Positions 1 through 7,533 of a stretch of 32,606 nucleotides of DNA are shown here, in pieces; position 1 is the stretch's first letter; the number at the start of each line of letters is the position of its first letter. The translations under genes and the position numbers were made by a program. Under the pieces are notes generated by a model that had not been told where the DNA came from, did not search any database, and worked only from the letters and a program-made list of their open reading frames with translations. Source of the DNA: Calditrichota bacterium (lineage in GTDB: Bacteria; CLD3); the NCBI GenBank assembly GCA_008501735.1, contig QQUF01000054.1, positions 1 through 32,606 of the forward strand. Reading direction: 5' to 3'.

Positions 1-495
1 GATCTCAAGAATCTTGTTTTCTCTTCCAAGCTCAACTTTTGTTGCATCATAAATGTCGTTTATTGCCTCAAGTTTTTCATCAACTGCTAAAAAGTTTGGA
101 AAAGCCAAATCCTTGTCATTCAATTTTTTCACAATTCCGTCGCTAAACCAGTGGTCAGCCATTGAAAGAATGAAGCTTTCAGATTTCACTTTTTTAGCTC
201 CTGCCAAAACAGAAGTCCCATTTCCAGCTTTCCAACTCCTATTGGGTACAAAATTAATTTTGACTTTTAAATTCAGCTCTTTCACTTGTTCTTGAAGTAA
301 TTTCCCTTCAAAGCCTGTTACCAAATGCACAGTTTTAATTCCGTGCTTTGCAAAATTATCTGTAATAATTTCGATTAATTTTTTGCCTTCAATAGGAAGA
401 AGACATTTGTGACTGATGTGCAAAAAGTTTTTGATTATTCGTGAACCTTCTCCCGCAGCAATGATTACTGCTTCAGAAGTAAAGTTTGATTCCAT
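1..495 (-). CDS. Nucleotidyltransferase, inositol-phosphate cytidylyltransferase-like (3' end outside window)
   Basis: The reading frame starts at ATG 493-495 and stays open for 165 codons to the window edge, so the C-terminal part is missing. The N-terminus carries the nucleotide-binding motif of the NTP-transferase fold: AVIIAAGEGSR at residues 9-19, followed by K30 in KCLLP. A second block, GNGTSVLAGAKK (about 91-102) with SMADHWFSDG (111-120), resembles the NG.S..A and M.DH motifs of CTP:inositol-1-phosphate cytidylyltransferases, where the Asp binds the metal. Those enzymes make CDP-inositol for inositol lipids or di-myo-inositol phosphate and are often fused to a CDP-alcohol phosphotransferase, so the missing part may contain one. 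The fold is seen clearly; the substrate is inference, and a sugar-1-phosphate or phosphocholine enzyme is possible. An AAGG lies about 10 nt upstream of the ATG. The gene is divergent from the sigma-factor gene to its right. Confidence 0.72.
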   Translation of the reverse strand, partial: MESNFTSEAVIIAAGEGSRIIKNFLHISHKCLLPIEGKKLIEIITDNFAKHGIKTVHLVTGFEGKLLQEQVKELNLKVKINFVPNRSWKAGNGTSVLAGAKKVKSESFILSMADHWFSDGIVKKLNDKDLAFPNFLAVDEKLEAINDIYDATKVELGRENKILEI

Positions 496-690
496 CGTTC
501 TTTACCTTAAAAAAAATGAAGCCAAAGATAACTTCCAAATTAAAATTTCGCAAATAAAGAAATTACTTTTGATTTCAACAAATGTCTCAAAATGAGAATT
601 ACGATTCCAACTAAATCATTCTGAAACACTTTTTGCCTTTGATTTAAATCACAACCTCTATTAAAGGACTTTGAAAAGGGTTTTTGAAAT

Positions 691-706
691 TTGGCACACG
701 ATTTGG
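691..706 (+). promoter_or_regulatory. Imperfect sigma-54-type (-24/-12) promoter match upstream of the ECF sigma gene
   Basis: TTGGCACACGATTTGG has the -24 element TGGCAC and, exactly ten bases after its GG, a -12 element TTGG where the consensus has TTGC. It lies about 55 nt before the ATG at 762. A short palindrome (TCTCA-AAA-TGAGA, 585-597) lies about 100 bp further upstream, where an enhancer-binding protein could sit. The -12 C is missing, so the match is weak. The rest of the 266-nt divergent spacer (496-761) shows no other recognisable site. Confidence 0.3.
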
Positions 707-761
707 AATTGTTGGAGAAAAGACTAACCTTAATTTCAACTTTTTTAGTGGAGAAGTAGTT

Positions 762-1355
762 ATGAATACAGTTACCATTAGCAATTCAAAAGAGGCAAAA
801 TTTCAAGATTTAATTCGCCCCCACAAAGCAATGTTAAAAGGTCTTGCTTACAAAATGACAAGAAATTCTGAAGATGCTGAGGATTTGGTTCAAGAAACTT
901 ACTTCAGAGCTTACAGGTTCCTTGACAAATTTCAAGAAGGAACAAACTTTAAAGCTTGGATATTCAGAATCCTAACAAATTCTTACATCACAATTGTTCG
1001 CAAAAAATCAAGACTCCCACAAGTTTTGAGATATGATTTACTTGAAGATTATTACCTCTACGACAACATAGATTACTCAAAAGACCATTCTCCAAAACTC
1101 CAAAAAACTGATGCAATTAGTGATATGCTTTACGATGACGAAGTCAAAAAAGCATTGGAAACTTTACCAGCAGATTTTAGACGTGTCGTTTTGCTTTGTG
1201 ACATTGAAGGTTTTTCTTACAAAGAAATTGAAGAAATGGAAGAAATTCCGCTCGGCACTGTAATGTCAAGAATCTACAGAGGTCGAAAACTTTTGCAAAA
1301 ATCTTTATTCAGTTACGCTAAAAGAAGAGGTTTTGTGAAAAAAATGGCAAGTTAA
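762..1355 (+). CDS. ECF-family RNA polymerase sigma factor, SigR/ECF12-like
   Basis: This 197-residue protein directs RNA polymerase to a stress regulon. I chose ATG 762 because GGAGAAG (750-756) lies 5 nt before it; the frame is open further upstream to ATG 684, but those codons do not look like protein. Region 2 is clear ([18 protein letters not shown], then [17 protein letters not shown]), as is region 4 with its helix-turn-helix ([22 protein letters not shown] ... [17 protein letters not shown]). The GTN.KAW..RILTN block, [19 protein letters not shown] and the tail YAKRRGFV closely resemble what I recall of actinobacterial SigR, which responds to disulfide stress. SigR is normally followed by a zinc anti-sigma factor; here the next gene is convergent and is a peptidase, so no anti-sigma gene is adjacent. 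Only 24 nt separate the two stop codons and no terminator is visible between them. Confidence 0.9.
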   Translation: MNTVTISNSKEAKFQDLIRPHKAMLKGLAYKMTRNSEDAEDLVQETYFRAYRFLDKFQEGTNFKAWIFRILTNSYITIVRKKSRLPQVLRYDLLEDYYLYDNIDYSKDHSPKLQKTDAISDMLYDDEVKKALETLPADFRRVVLLCDIEGFSYKEIEEMEEIPLGTVMSRIYRGRKLLQKSLFSYAKRRGFVKKMAS

Positions 1356-1379
1356 AATAAATTTTATCGGTGACTTATG

Positions 1380-2303
1380 TTAGGACTCATTTGATTTCAA
1401 AATTTCCTGCATTCTCCACTTAGCCTCAAGTTGCTTGCGTTTCTTCTTTTTCCTAAAGAAAGCAAGTATGAACAAAACAGGAATTATAAACGCCCAAACA
1501 TAGCTTTCAAATCCCAAAAGAAAGTACCAAAAATATTGAGTCCTAATATGAGTTCGCCATTCTTGTTCAAATTGCCAAACACCTTTCCCAATTGATGCAA
1601 TCATCGCTTCATTAAAATTTTTAGAACTTTTGAAATTCCCAAGAATATTTCCAATCACTTCCTTTTTATAATTTTTCACCAAAAAATTTATTGCCATTAC
1701 AGACTGTGCGTAAGCCAAAGTTGCTTTCGGGCTGTTGAAACTCATTACTTTGTCAATATCATTCAAAGAAACTAACGAGTCCAAAAGTGAAGCCTGAGAA
1801 ACTGCAACTGCGTGTTCAAATGAAAGTTCTTTTGCAAAATACATTGCTGTTCCTTCATTGAACCAACGTGGAACTAAGTAACCTGCTTTTGCAACTGCAT
1901 TATTCAAAAGAATGTGTGCAAGTTCGTGAAGTGCAACTTTGTGAATTTCTTGAGTGTAACCTGCTTTTCGTGGTGATTGCAGAACAATCCGATTTTTTCC
2001 GTAATCGGCAATTCCTCCGCTCCATTCGGGAATTCTTCCGCCAGTCAACAAATCCCAATCTTTTTGGTCAAAGGGAATCCAAAGGCTAACTGTATCAATT
2101 TGAGAATTTCCCATTGCGTAATTAATTTTCGGGTAATTTACAAGAAGATGAGTTCCGACTTTCCGAGCAGTTACGGAATCTGCCAAGCTGTAGTGGATTT
2201 TTATGTTTCCAACTGCAAGAACTTCAAATTTACTTTCTTGAGTAAAAGCGAATGAGTTTGCGAAAATTAGAAAAAGAAATGTGAATAAAATTTTATTTAG
2301 CAC
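1380..2303 (-). CDS. Membrane-anchored zinc peptidase of the MA/gluzincin type
   Basis: The 307-residue protein begins with a signal peptide (hydrophobic 4-19, predicted cut AFT|Q at 21/22). The metal site is HELAH at 126-130, followed by WFNEGTAMYF with E150 as the likely third zinc ligand, the spacing of gluzincins with a peptidase-MA-like domain. A transmembrane segment (about 255-283) is followed by a very basic tail (FRKKKKRKQ), so the catalytic domain should face the periplasm with a short cytoplasmic tail. The start is GTG (2301-2303); no strong ribosome site precedes it. Only 14 nt separate it from the bshA stop, so the two are probably cotranscribed and perhaps translationally coupled. 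The substrate is unknown. The Zn-binding motif and topology are seen; activity is inferred. Confidence 0.78.
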   Translation of the reverse strand: MLNKILFTFLFLIFANSFAFTQESKFEVLAVGNIKIHYSLADSVTARKVGTHLLVNYPKINYAMGNSQIDTVSLWIPFDQKDWDLLTGGRIPEWSGGIADYGKNRIVLQSPRKAGYTQEIHKVALHELAHILLNNAVAKAGYLVPRWFNEGTAMYFAKELSFEHAVAVSQASLLDSLVSLNDIDKVMSFNSPKATLAYAQSVMAINFLVKNYKKEVIGNILGNFKSSKNFNEAMIASIGKGVWQFEQEWRTHIRTQYFWYFLLGFESYVWAFIIPVLFILAFFRKKKKRKQLEAKWRMQEILKSNES

Positions 2304-2317
2304 AGAATTTCTGAAAA

Positions 2318-3433
2318 TCAGCCCAAAATATTTTCGTAAAATTGTTCGTAGAGAGGAATTACCCTGTCTACGCTAAAATATTTTGCACGTTCCAAAGCAT
2401 TTACAGAAAATTTTTGCCGTAAACCGTCGTCTTTTGCTAAAGATAAAATTCGCTCAGCCAAAGCGTCAACATCGCCGACTTCTGCCGTAAAACCTGTTTC
2501 TCCGTGAAGGTTAACTTCGGGCAAACCTCCAGCATTCGACGAAACAACAGGAACTCCACAAGCCATTGCTTCCAAAGCTGCAAGTCCGAAACTTTCCGAA
2601 TCAGAAGGCATAATGAAAATGTCTGAAATCGAGAGCAAGTCACGAATTGATTCTTGTTTCCCAAGGAATTTAACTTTGTGGCAAACTTTTAATTCTCTGC
2701 ACAATTCCTCGCATTTTGAACGTTCAGGTCCATCACCAATCATCAAAAGTTGTATTGGAACTTTCTCGTGAATTTTTGCAAAAGCCAAAATTATGTCTTG
2801 AACTCTTTTTACAGGTCTAAAGTTTGAAATGTGTGAAAGGACAATTTCATTTTTCTCAGCCATTGAGTCACGGAAAATCTGACATTCTCCTCTGTTAAAT
2901 TTTTCCATATTTATAAAATTTGGAATCACTTCAATCGGAATATCAACACCAATTTCCTTGAGCGTTCTCTGTTTCAAGTAACTCGAAACAGCGGTAACTC
3001 CGTCGTTTGTTTCAATCGCAAATTTCGTAATCGGCAGAAAAGATTTTGAAGAACCGACAATCGTAATGTCTGTTCCGTGAAGAGTTGTAATCAATTTTAG
3101 TTTGTGAGCGTAAGACATTCTTTTCGCCAAAAAACCACTAATTGAATGCGGAATTGCGTAGTGACAGTGAAGCAAATCTAATTTTTGGTAGGTCGCAACT
3201 TCAAGCATTTTTGAAGCAAGAGCCAAAGTGTAAGGTGGATATTCAAAGAGCGGATAATCTGCATTTTCAACTTCGTGGAAAAATACGTTTTGGTGGAAAG
3301 CTCCAAGTCTCAAAGGCATTGCGTAACTGATGAAGTGAATTTCGTGTCCGCGAGTTGCGAGTTCAAGTCCTAATTCAGTTGCGACAACTCCACTTCCACC
3401 GTAAGTCGGATAACAAGTGATTCCGATTTTCAT
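2318..3433 (-). CDS. bshA: N-acetyl-alpha-D-glucosaminyl L-malate synthase (bacillithiol step 1)
   Basis: BshA is a GT4-family retaining glycosyltransferase that joins UDP-GlcNAc and L-malate, the first step of bacillithiol synthesis in the cytoplasm. The 371-residue length is normal for the family. The N-terminus is the BshA signature: MKIGITCYPTYGGSGVVATE, then HEIHFISYAMPLRL and the malate-side region HCHYAIPHSISG (about 89-100). HGTD at 119-122 and the nucleotide-sugar motif E280-SFGLAAL-E288 (EX7E) are intact, followed by GGLPE. It starts at ATG with GGAAT about 10 nt upstream. A rho-independent terminator of the preceding ubiX operon ends only 27 nt before the ATG, leaving little room for a separate promoter. 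bshB and bshC are not in the window. The SigR-like sigma factor two genes away may be functionally linked. Confidence 0.95.
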   Translation of the reverse strand: MKIGITCYPTYGGSGVVATELGLELATRGHEIHFISYAMPLRLGAFHQNVFFHEVENADYPLFEYPPYTLALASKMLEVATYQKLDLLHCHYAIPHSISGFLAKRMSYAHKLKLITTLHGTDITIVGSSKSFLPITKFAIETNDGVTAVSSYLKQRTLKEIGVDIPIEVIPNFINMEKFNRGECQIFRDSMAEKNEIVLSHISNFRPVKRVQDIILAFAKIHEKVPIQLLMIGDGPERSKCEELCRELKVCHKVKFLGKQESIRDLLSISDIFIMPSDSESFGLAALEAMACGVPVVSSNAGGLPEVNLHGETGFTAEVGDVDALAERILSLAKDDGLRQKFSVNALERAKYFSVDRVIPLYEQFYENILG

Positions 3434-3460
3434 TTAAATTTATTCCAAATTAAAGATTAC

Positions 3461-3484
3461 AAAAAAAATGTCCTAAAAAGGACA
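3461..3484 (-). terminator. Rho-independent terminator after ubiX
   Basis: On the minus strand a 6-bp stem TGTCCT/AGGACA with a TTTT loop is followed by eight T residues (3461-3468). It lies about 60 nt after the ubiX stop and 27 nt before the bshA ATG. Confidence 0.7.
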
Positions 3485-3543
3485 CGAAAGAAACATAAAA
3501 AAGTTCAAAAAGCTAAAACTAAAATTTTCCATTTCAATTCCAA

Positions 3544-4140
3544 CTAACTCCATTCTTTTAAAAGCGAGTTGTCAATTCCGAGTAAATTCAAAATTCTTGC
3601 GACAATAAAATCTGCAATTTCATTAATTGTTGTTGGCTTGTAGTAAAATCCTGGATTTGGCGGAACAATGTCTGCTCCAGCTTCTGAACAAGCAAGCATA
3701 TTTTTTAGATGAATTCTGCTAAAAGGCGTTTCACGAGGCACCAAAATCAATCTTCGTCTTTCTTTGAGCGTAACGTCTGCGGCTCGTTCAATCAAATTAC
3801 TCGAAACTCCGTTTGCGATTCCTGCCAAAGTTTTCATTGTGCAAGGAACGACAACCATTCCGAAAGTCTTAAAAGAACCGCTTGCAATCGAAGCTCCAAT
3901 ATCTTTTACCAAGTAAGAAATGATTTTGCCCGAAGTAACTTTGAAATGATTTTTAAAAAGCTCGTCCAAATCGCCACTAATTTTCAATTCTCGTTCTTCA
4001 AAAAAGACTAACTTTCCCGCTTCCGAAAACACAAGGTGAATTTCGAAATCAAGTTTCAACAAAGCCAAAATCAATCTTTCCGCATAAACCGAACCACTCG
4101 CTCCAGTTACAGCAACAACAATTCTTTTTCTATTTTCCAA
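3544..4140 (-). CDS. ubiX: UbiX-family flavin prenyltransferase
   Basis: UbiX attaches a dimethylallyl group to FMN, making the prenylated flavin used by UbiD decarboxylases (for example in quinone synthesis). The 198-residue length is typical. Visible family features are the FMN-binding start VVAVTGASGSVYAERL (about 8-23), VVPCTMKTLAGIANGVSSNL and the C-terminal block RRRLILVPRETPFSRIHLKNML. The start is TTG (4138-4140): the frame is closed by the upstream gene's TAA at 4144-4146, only AAA lies between, and no ATG or GTG follows before the conserved core. It is the third gene of an operon behind the ATPase and DUF4276 genes, with a 3-nt gap, so its expression probably depends on them. No ubiD partner is in the window. 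Confidence 0.93.
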   Translation of the reverse strand: MENRKRIVVAVTGASGSVYAERLILALLKLDFEIHLVFSEAGKLVFFEERELKISGDLDELFKNHFKVTSGKIISYLVKDIGASIASGSFKTFGMVVVPCTMKTLAGIANGVSSNLIERAADVTLKERRRLILVPRETPFSRIHLKNMLACSEAGADIVPPNPGFYYKPTTINEIADFIVARILNLLGIDNSLLKEWS

Positions 4141-4143
4141 TTT

Positions 4144-4800
4144 TTAACTTTCTTTCAATTTGTTTACCCAACTACAAAAATGCGGACATTCTTCCATCAT
4201 TTTTTTAAGCCCAATTTCCTTAGAAGCTAAAATTCCGTGAGTCGGTTTTTGGTAAGCAGGAAATATTTTTTCGATTCGTTTTGAAGGTGCTGTGTTTGGA
4301 TTCTCGTTAATTTCTTCGGGAGTCGAAAACTTATTTTTAACTTTTTCTAATTCTTTGGCTTTGTTTTTTTCATTTAAAACCGATGCAATGTTTTCAGGTT
4401 CGGAAAATAAAAGTGCTTCAAATTCGTGTAATGCGAAGTAAGGAAAAAAACGAGAGTCGTTAAATTCTGCTTTAAAGTTTTGTTCAAGAGTTTCTACTTT
4501 TTGAATTGAAGTTAGATTCTTATTTGAATCTTCTTTCGGAAATTCTTTAGGCAAACCATAAAAATCATACATTGTTGTTACAATTTTTGCACTACTGTCT
4601 CGAAGAAGAATTTGAATTTCTCTTTTGATATTTTCATAATTCGGAAATCCACCTTTAAAGTTTGGTCCGCTTCTCACTCTTTTAGTCATTAAAACTTTTG
4701 GAGTAATAAAGATACCAAGCCTTTCAAAATGAGGTACAAGAAGTTCCTTAACAAATTTTTCTTCCGTTTGTCCTTCGACAGAAATCAAAATCTTGCTCAT
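4144..4800 (-). CDS. DUF4276 family protein (Toprim-like), partner of the ATPase
   Basis: This 218-residue protein matches DUF4276. It has VEGQTEEKFV near the N-terminus (E9, T12, E13), YDFYGLP (D79), HEFEALLF (125-132), and the C-terminal pattern NENPNTAPSKRI ... PHFCSWV. The VEG.TE and D motifs recall the acidic metal site of Toprim nucleases and primases; nuclease activity is inference. DUF4276 genes commonly sit next to SMC-like AAA ATPase genes, as here, an architecture shared with OLD-type and other predicted phage-defence pairs. The ATG is 3 nt after the ATPase stop, and GGAAG inside the end of the ATPase gene can serve as its ribosome site, so the pair is probably translationally coupled. 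Its own stop lies two codons before the ubiX start, in the same frame. Confidence 0.8.
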   Translation of the reverse strand: MSKILISVEGQTEEKFVKELLVPHFERLGIFITPKVLMTKRVRSGPNFKGGFPNYENIKREIQILLRDSSAKIVTTMYDFYGLPKEFPKEDSNKNLTSIQKVETLEQNFKAEFNDSRFFPYFALHEFEALLFSEPENIASVLNEKNKAKELEKVKNKFSTPEEINENPNTAPSKRIEKIFPAYQKPTHGILASKEIGLKKMMEECPHFCSWVNKLKES

Positions 4801-4803
4801 TCT

Positions 4804-5868
4804 TTAAGGTCTTCCTCCAAAAATATTTTTCTCCCAAAGTTCACCAAGTGCGTAATCTTCCAACCAATTTTCGATTTCTTTTTCATCTAATCTTTTAAAA
4901 ACACTTTGATTGTCTTCACGGTCAACAACAACTAAATCTTTTGGCTCAAATTGATTCACTAAAGTTACGGATTGAGTCGAAACTAAAACTTGTGTTTTGG
5001 TCGAAGCAGATTTTATCAAACTTGCTAAAATATTTATTGCGTAAGGATGAAGTCCTAATTCAGGTTCGTCTAAAATTATTGCAGAAGGCAATTCAGGTTG
5101 GAGCAAAAGAGTCGCCAAACAAATAAATCTCAAAGTTCCGTCTGACAAGTGAGAAGCATTAAAATAGTCATCACTTCCAACTTCTTTCCATTTAAGTTGG
5201 ATTTTGTCTTCGTTTAGCCTTGAAGGTTGCAAGTTGAATTTACCAAAAAATGGTGCAACTAACTTTATTGTTTCTTCAATATTTTTAAAATGGTCTGGAA
5301 ATTTTTGTTGTAAGAGGTAGAGAAAAGCCGCCAAGTTACCTGCGTCAGTTCTTAAAAAATGATTGTCTTCCAAATCTCCTGTTAGTTTCACCTTGGCAGA
5401 GTCGCTTGTGTCGTGGAAGTGGTAAACTTTCCATTCTCTCTCAATTTTAGCAATTAAAGTTGATTCAGAAGGTGCATTGCTAATCCAATCATGTTTACTA
5501 CCTTTAATTTTAGTTGAAGTCTCTATCTCATCTTTTCCCCAAAACTCTTGTTTAATAAAAAATCTGTCATTATTGTTAGGTTCTAATGAAACACTAATTC
5601 TATCTTTAAATTTTTCGTCAGAAATATCTAAGTTGATTTTTAGGAAATTAGAATTTTTTCTCCCAAAATGTAAAAAAACATCTGCACCTCCTACTTGGGC
5701 AGTATAATTTTGTAAATTTTTACTGATAATTTTATTAAGAAACTTAAAAACACTGATAAAATTAGATTTCCCGACACCATTCGCACCAATAAAAATATTT
5801 AAATCATTTAGTTTTAAATCTAATTCTCTAATAGATTTGAAATTTTGAATTTTGATTCTGTCTAACAT
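4804..5868 (-). CDS. AAA family ATPase (SMC/OLD-like, AAA_21/AAA_15 type)
   Basis: The 354-residue ATPase begins RIKIQNFKSIRELDLKL, the usual start of SMC/RecF-like ATPases. Walker A is GANGVGKS (28-35), the ABC-type signature is LSDGTLRF (241-248), Walker B is IILDEPE (about 264-270), followed by a D-loop LGLHP and STQS (297-300) where many relatives have a His. The middle (about 55-200) is a lineage-specific insert. No nuclease domain is fused; that role may fall to the DUF4276 partner. The ATG is at 5866-5868, downstream of a plausible promoter and of the gpmI terminator, so the operon ATPase-DUF4276-ubiX seems to start here. Function in defence is inferred from architecture only. By eye the region is slightly more AT-rich than its neighbours. 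Confidence 0.85.
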   Translation of the reverse strand: MLDRIKIQNFKSIRELDLKLNDLNIFIGANGVGKSNFISVFKFLNKIISKNLQNYTAQVGGADVFLHFGRKNSNFLKINLDISDEKFKDRISVSLEPNNNDRFFIKQEFWGKDEIETSTKIKGSKHDWISNAPSESTLIAKIEREWKVYHFHDTSDSAKVKLTGDLEDNHFLRTDAGNLAAFLYLLQQKFPDHFKNIEETIKLVAPFFGKFNLQPSRLNEDKIQLKWKEVGSDDYFNASHLSDGTLRFICLATLLLQPELPSAIILDEPELGLHPYAINILASLIKSASTKTQVLVSTQSVTLVNQFEPKDLVVVDREDNQSVFKRLDEKEIENWLEDYALGELWEKNIFGGRP

Positions 5869-5897
5869 TTTTTATCCGTTTGTTTCTTGTCTTAACA

Positions 5898-5926
5898 ATC
5901 TTAATCAATTCTCTAAAAATTGTAAA
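5898..5926 (-). promoter_or_regulatory. Possible sigma-70-type promoter of the ATPase operon
   Basis: On the minus strand TTTACA (5921-5926) and TAAGAT (5898-5903) are 17 nt apart, about 30 nt before the ATPase ATG and just after the gpmI terminator. In AT-rich DNA such matches also occur by chance. Confidence 0.35.
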
Positions 5927-5931
5927 CAAAC

Positions 5932-5960
5932 AAAAAAGGGAATAACTTCCGTCATTCCCT
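5932..5960 (-). terminator. Rho-independent terminator after gpmI
   Basis: A 7-bp stem (AGGGAAT/ATTCCCT, 5937-5943 and 5954-5960) with a 10-nt loop is followed on the minus strand by six T and more T-rich DNA. It lies about 45 nt after the gpmI stop. A run of T also follows it on the plus strand, so it could work in both directions. Confidence 0.8.
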
Positions 5961-6003
5961 AAAATTTTTTTCGTGTCTTTTGTGTGTTTCGTGGGCAAAA
6001 AAA

Positions 6004-7530
6004 TCACCCCAAAATCATACTTTTTCCAGTCATTTCTTCAGGCTGTGGAATTTCCATCAAATCAAGAATTGTTGGAGCGATGTCGGAAAGTTTTCCGTCT
6101 GCACGAAGTTTTGAGGCTTTTCGGTTTTCGTCAATCAAAATAAACGGAACTTTGTTGAGCGAATGAGCTGTCATTGGATCACCGTTTTCAGTAATCATTT
6201 CATCTGAATTTCCGTGGTCGGCAGAAAGTAAAACTGCTCCACCTTTTGCCAAAAATGCAGGAATGATTTGTGAAAGACAATTGTCAACAGTCTGAATCGC
6301 TTTCGTTGCTGCGTCAAGAAATCCTGTGTGACCAACCATATCGGGATTTGCGTAATTCAAAACAATCAAGTCGTGTTTTTCACTTTCGATTGCTTCGAGG
6401 AGTTTTTCGGTAACTTCAGGAGCAGACATTTCAGGTTGTAAATCGTAAGTTGCGACTTTTGGCGAAGGAACGAGAATTCTATCTTCATTTTTGAAAGGCT
6501 CTTCTCTTCCGCCGTTAAAGAAAAATGTTACGTGAGCATATTTTTCAGTTTCAGCAATTCTTAACTGATTCATTCCTCTTTCGGCGATAATTCCGCCAAG
6601 AATATTTTTCAAAGAAACAGGTGGGAACGCAATCGGAAAACCAAAATCGCTTCTGTACTGAGTCATTGTTGCGTAATGAAGGTTTAGCTTTTCAGTCGGA
6701 AATTCGTTAAAGTTTTCGTCGTTAATTGCTTCGGAAATTTCACGAACTCTGTCAGACCTAAAGTTGAATGAAAAAACTGCGTCGCCTTCTGAAATCTTTG
6801 CAATTGGTTTACCCTCTTCGAGAATTACAGTCGGCAAAACGAACTCGTCTGTTTTGTCATTTTTGTAAGAATTTTCCATTGCAGAGACAGGATTGTCGTC
6901 AGAATTTCCTTCACCGTGAATCATTACTCTGTAAAACTTTTCGACTCTGTCCCAACGTTTGTCTCTGTCCATTCCGTAGTAACGACCTGAAATCGAAGCA
7001 ATTTTCCCAACTCCGAGACTTAATGTTTTCTCGTGAAGTTGTCGGATAAATTCGACTCCGCTTGTTGGCGAAGTATCTCTTCCATCAGTCAAACAATGAA
7101 TGTAAACTTCTGTAAGTTCGTTTTTCTTAGCAAGTTCGAGTAGTGCAAAAAGATGTTCAAGACTACTGTGAACTCCTCCATCTGAAATTAAGCCAATTAG
7201 GTGAAGTGGCTTTTTGTTAGATTTTGCGTAGTTTACCAAACCGACAAGTACTTCATTGTCAAAGAAACTTTTGTCTCGAATCGCAAGGTCAATTTTTGTG
7301 ATGTCTTGGTAAACAACTCTTCCCGAACCAATGTTCATATGTCCGACTTCGGAATTTCCCATTTGTCCATTTGGAAGACCAACTTGCTCTCCACAAGCGT
7401 CAATTGTTGTGAAAGGATAATTTTTTACAAGTGAATTGTAAAACTCGGGATTTGCATTTTCGATAGCATTTCCATTGGCTCCAGGATTGTACCCAAAGCC
7501 ATCAAGAATAACTAAAAGAACTTTCTGCAT
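6004..7530 (-). CDS. gpmI: 2,3-bisphosphoglycerate-independent phosphoglycerate mutase
   Basis: GpmI interconverts 3- and 2-phosphoglycerate in glycolysis and gluconeogenesis through a phosphoserine intermediate at a dimanganese site. The 508-residue length fits. The phosphatase-like metal site starts with D10 in VILDGFG, the nucleophile is S60 in GQMGNSEVGH (55-64), the substrate region is CLTDGRDTSP, and the second metal cluster includes NYANPDMVGHTG and LSADHGNSDEM near the C-terminus. It follows gltA with a 3-nt gap, so the two central-carbon genes form an operon, ended by the hairpin at 5937-5960. The start is ATG (7528-7530). Confidence 0.97.
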   Translation of the reverse strand: MQKVLLVILDGFGYNPGANGNAIENANPEFYNSLVKNYPFTTIDACGEQVGLPNGQMGNSEVGHMNIGSGRVVYQDITKIDLAIRDKSFFDNEVLVGLVNYAKSNKKPLHLIGLISDGGVHSSLEHLFALLELAKKNELTEVYIHCLTDGRDTSPTSGVEFIRQLHEKTLSLGVGKIASISGRYYGMDRDKRWDRVEKFYRVMIHGEGNSDDNPVSAMENSYKNDKTDEFVLPTVILEEGKPIAKISEGDAVFSFNFRSDRVREISEAINDENFNEFPTEKLNLHYATMTQYRSDFGFPIAFPPVSLKNILGGIIAERGMNQLRIAETEKYAHVTFFFNGGREEPFKNEDRILVPSPKVATYDLQPEMSAPEVTEKLLEAIESEKHDLIVLNYANPDMVGHTGFLDAATKAIQTVDNCLSQIIPAFLAKGGAVLLSADHGNSDEMITENGDPMTAHSLNKVPFILIDENRKASKLRADGKLSDIAPTILDLMEIPQPEEMTGKSMILG

Positions 7531-7533
7531 TTT

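Noticed and set aside
53-295. Plus-strand open frame opposite the nucleotidyltransferase
   Set aside because: It is the antisense shadow of a gene with recognisable motifs and has no ribosome site or family features of its own.
684-761. Longer N-terminus for the sigma factor from ATG 684
   Set aside because: The strong ribosome site before ATG 762, the normal family length and the promoter-like DNA within 684-761 favour the shorter form.
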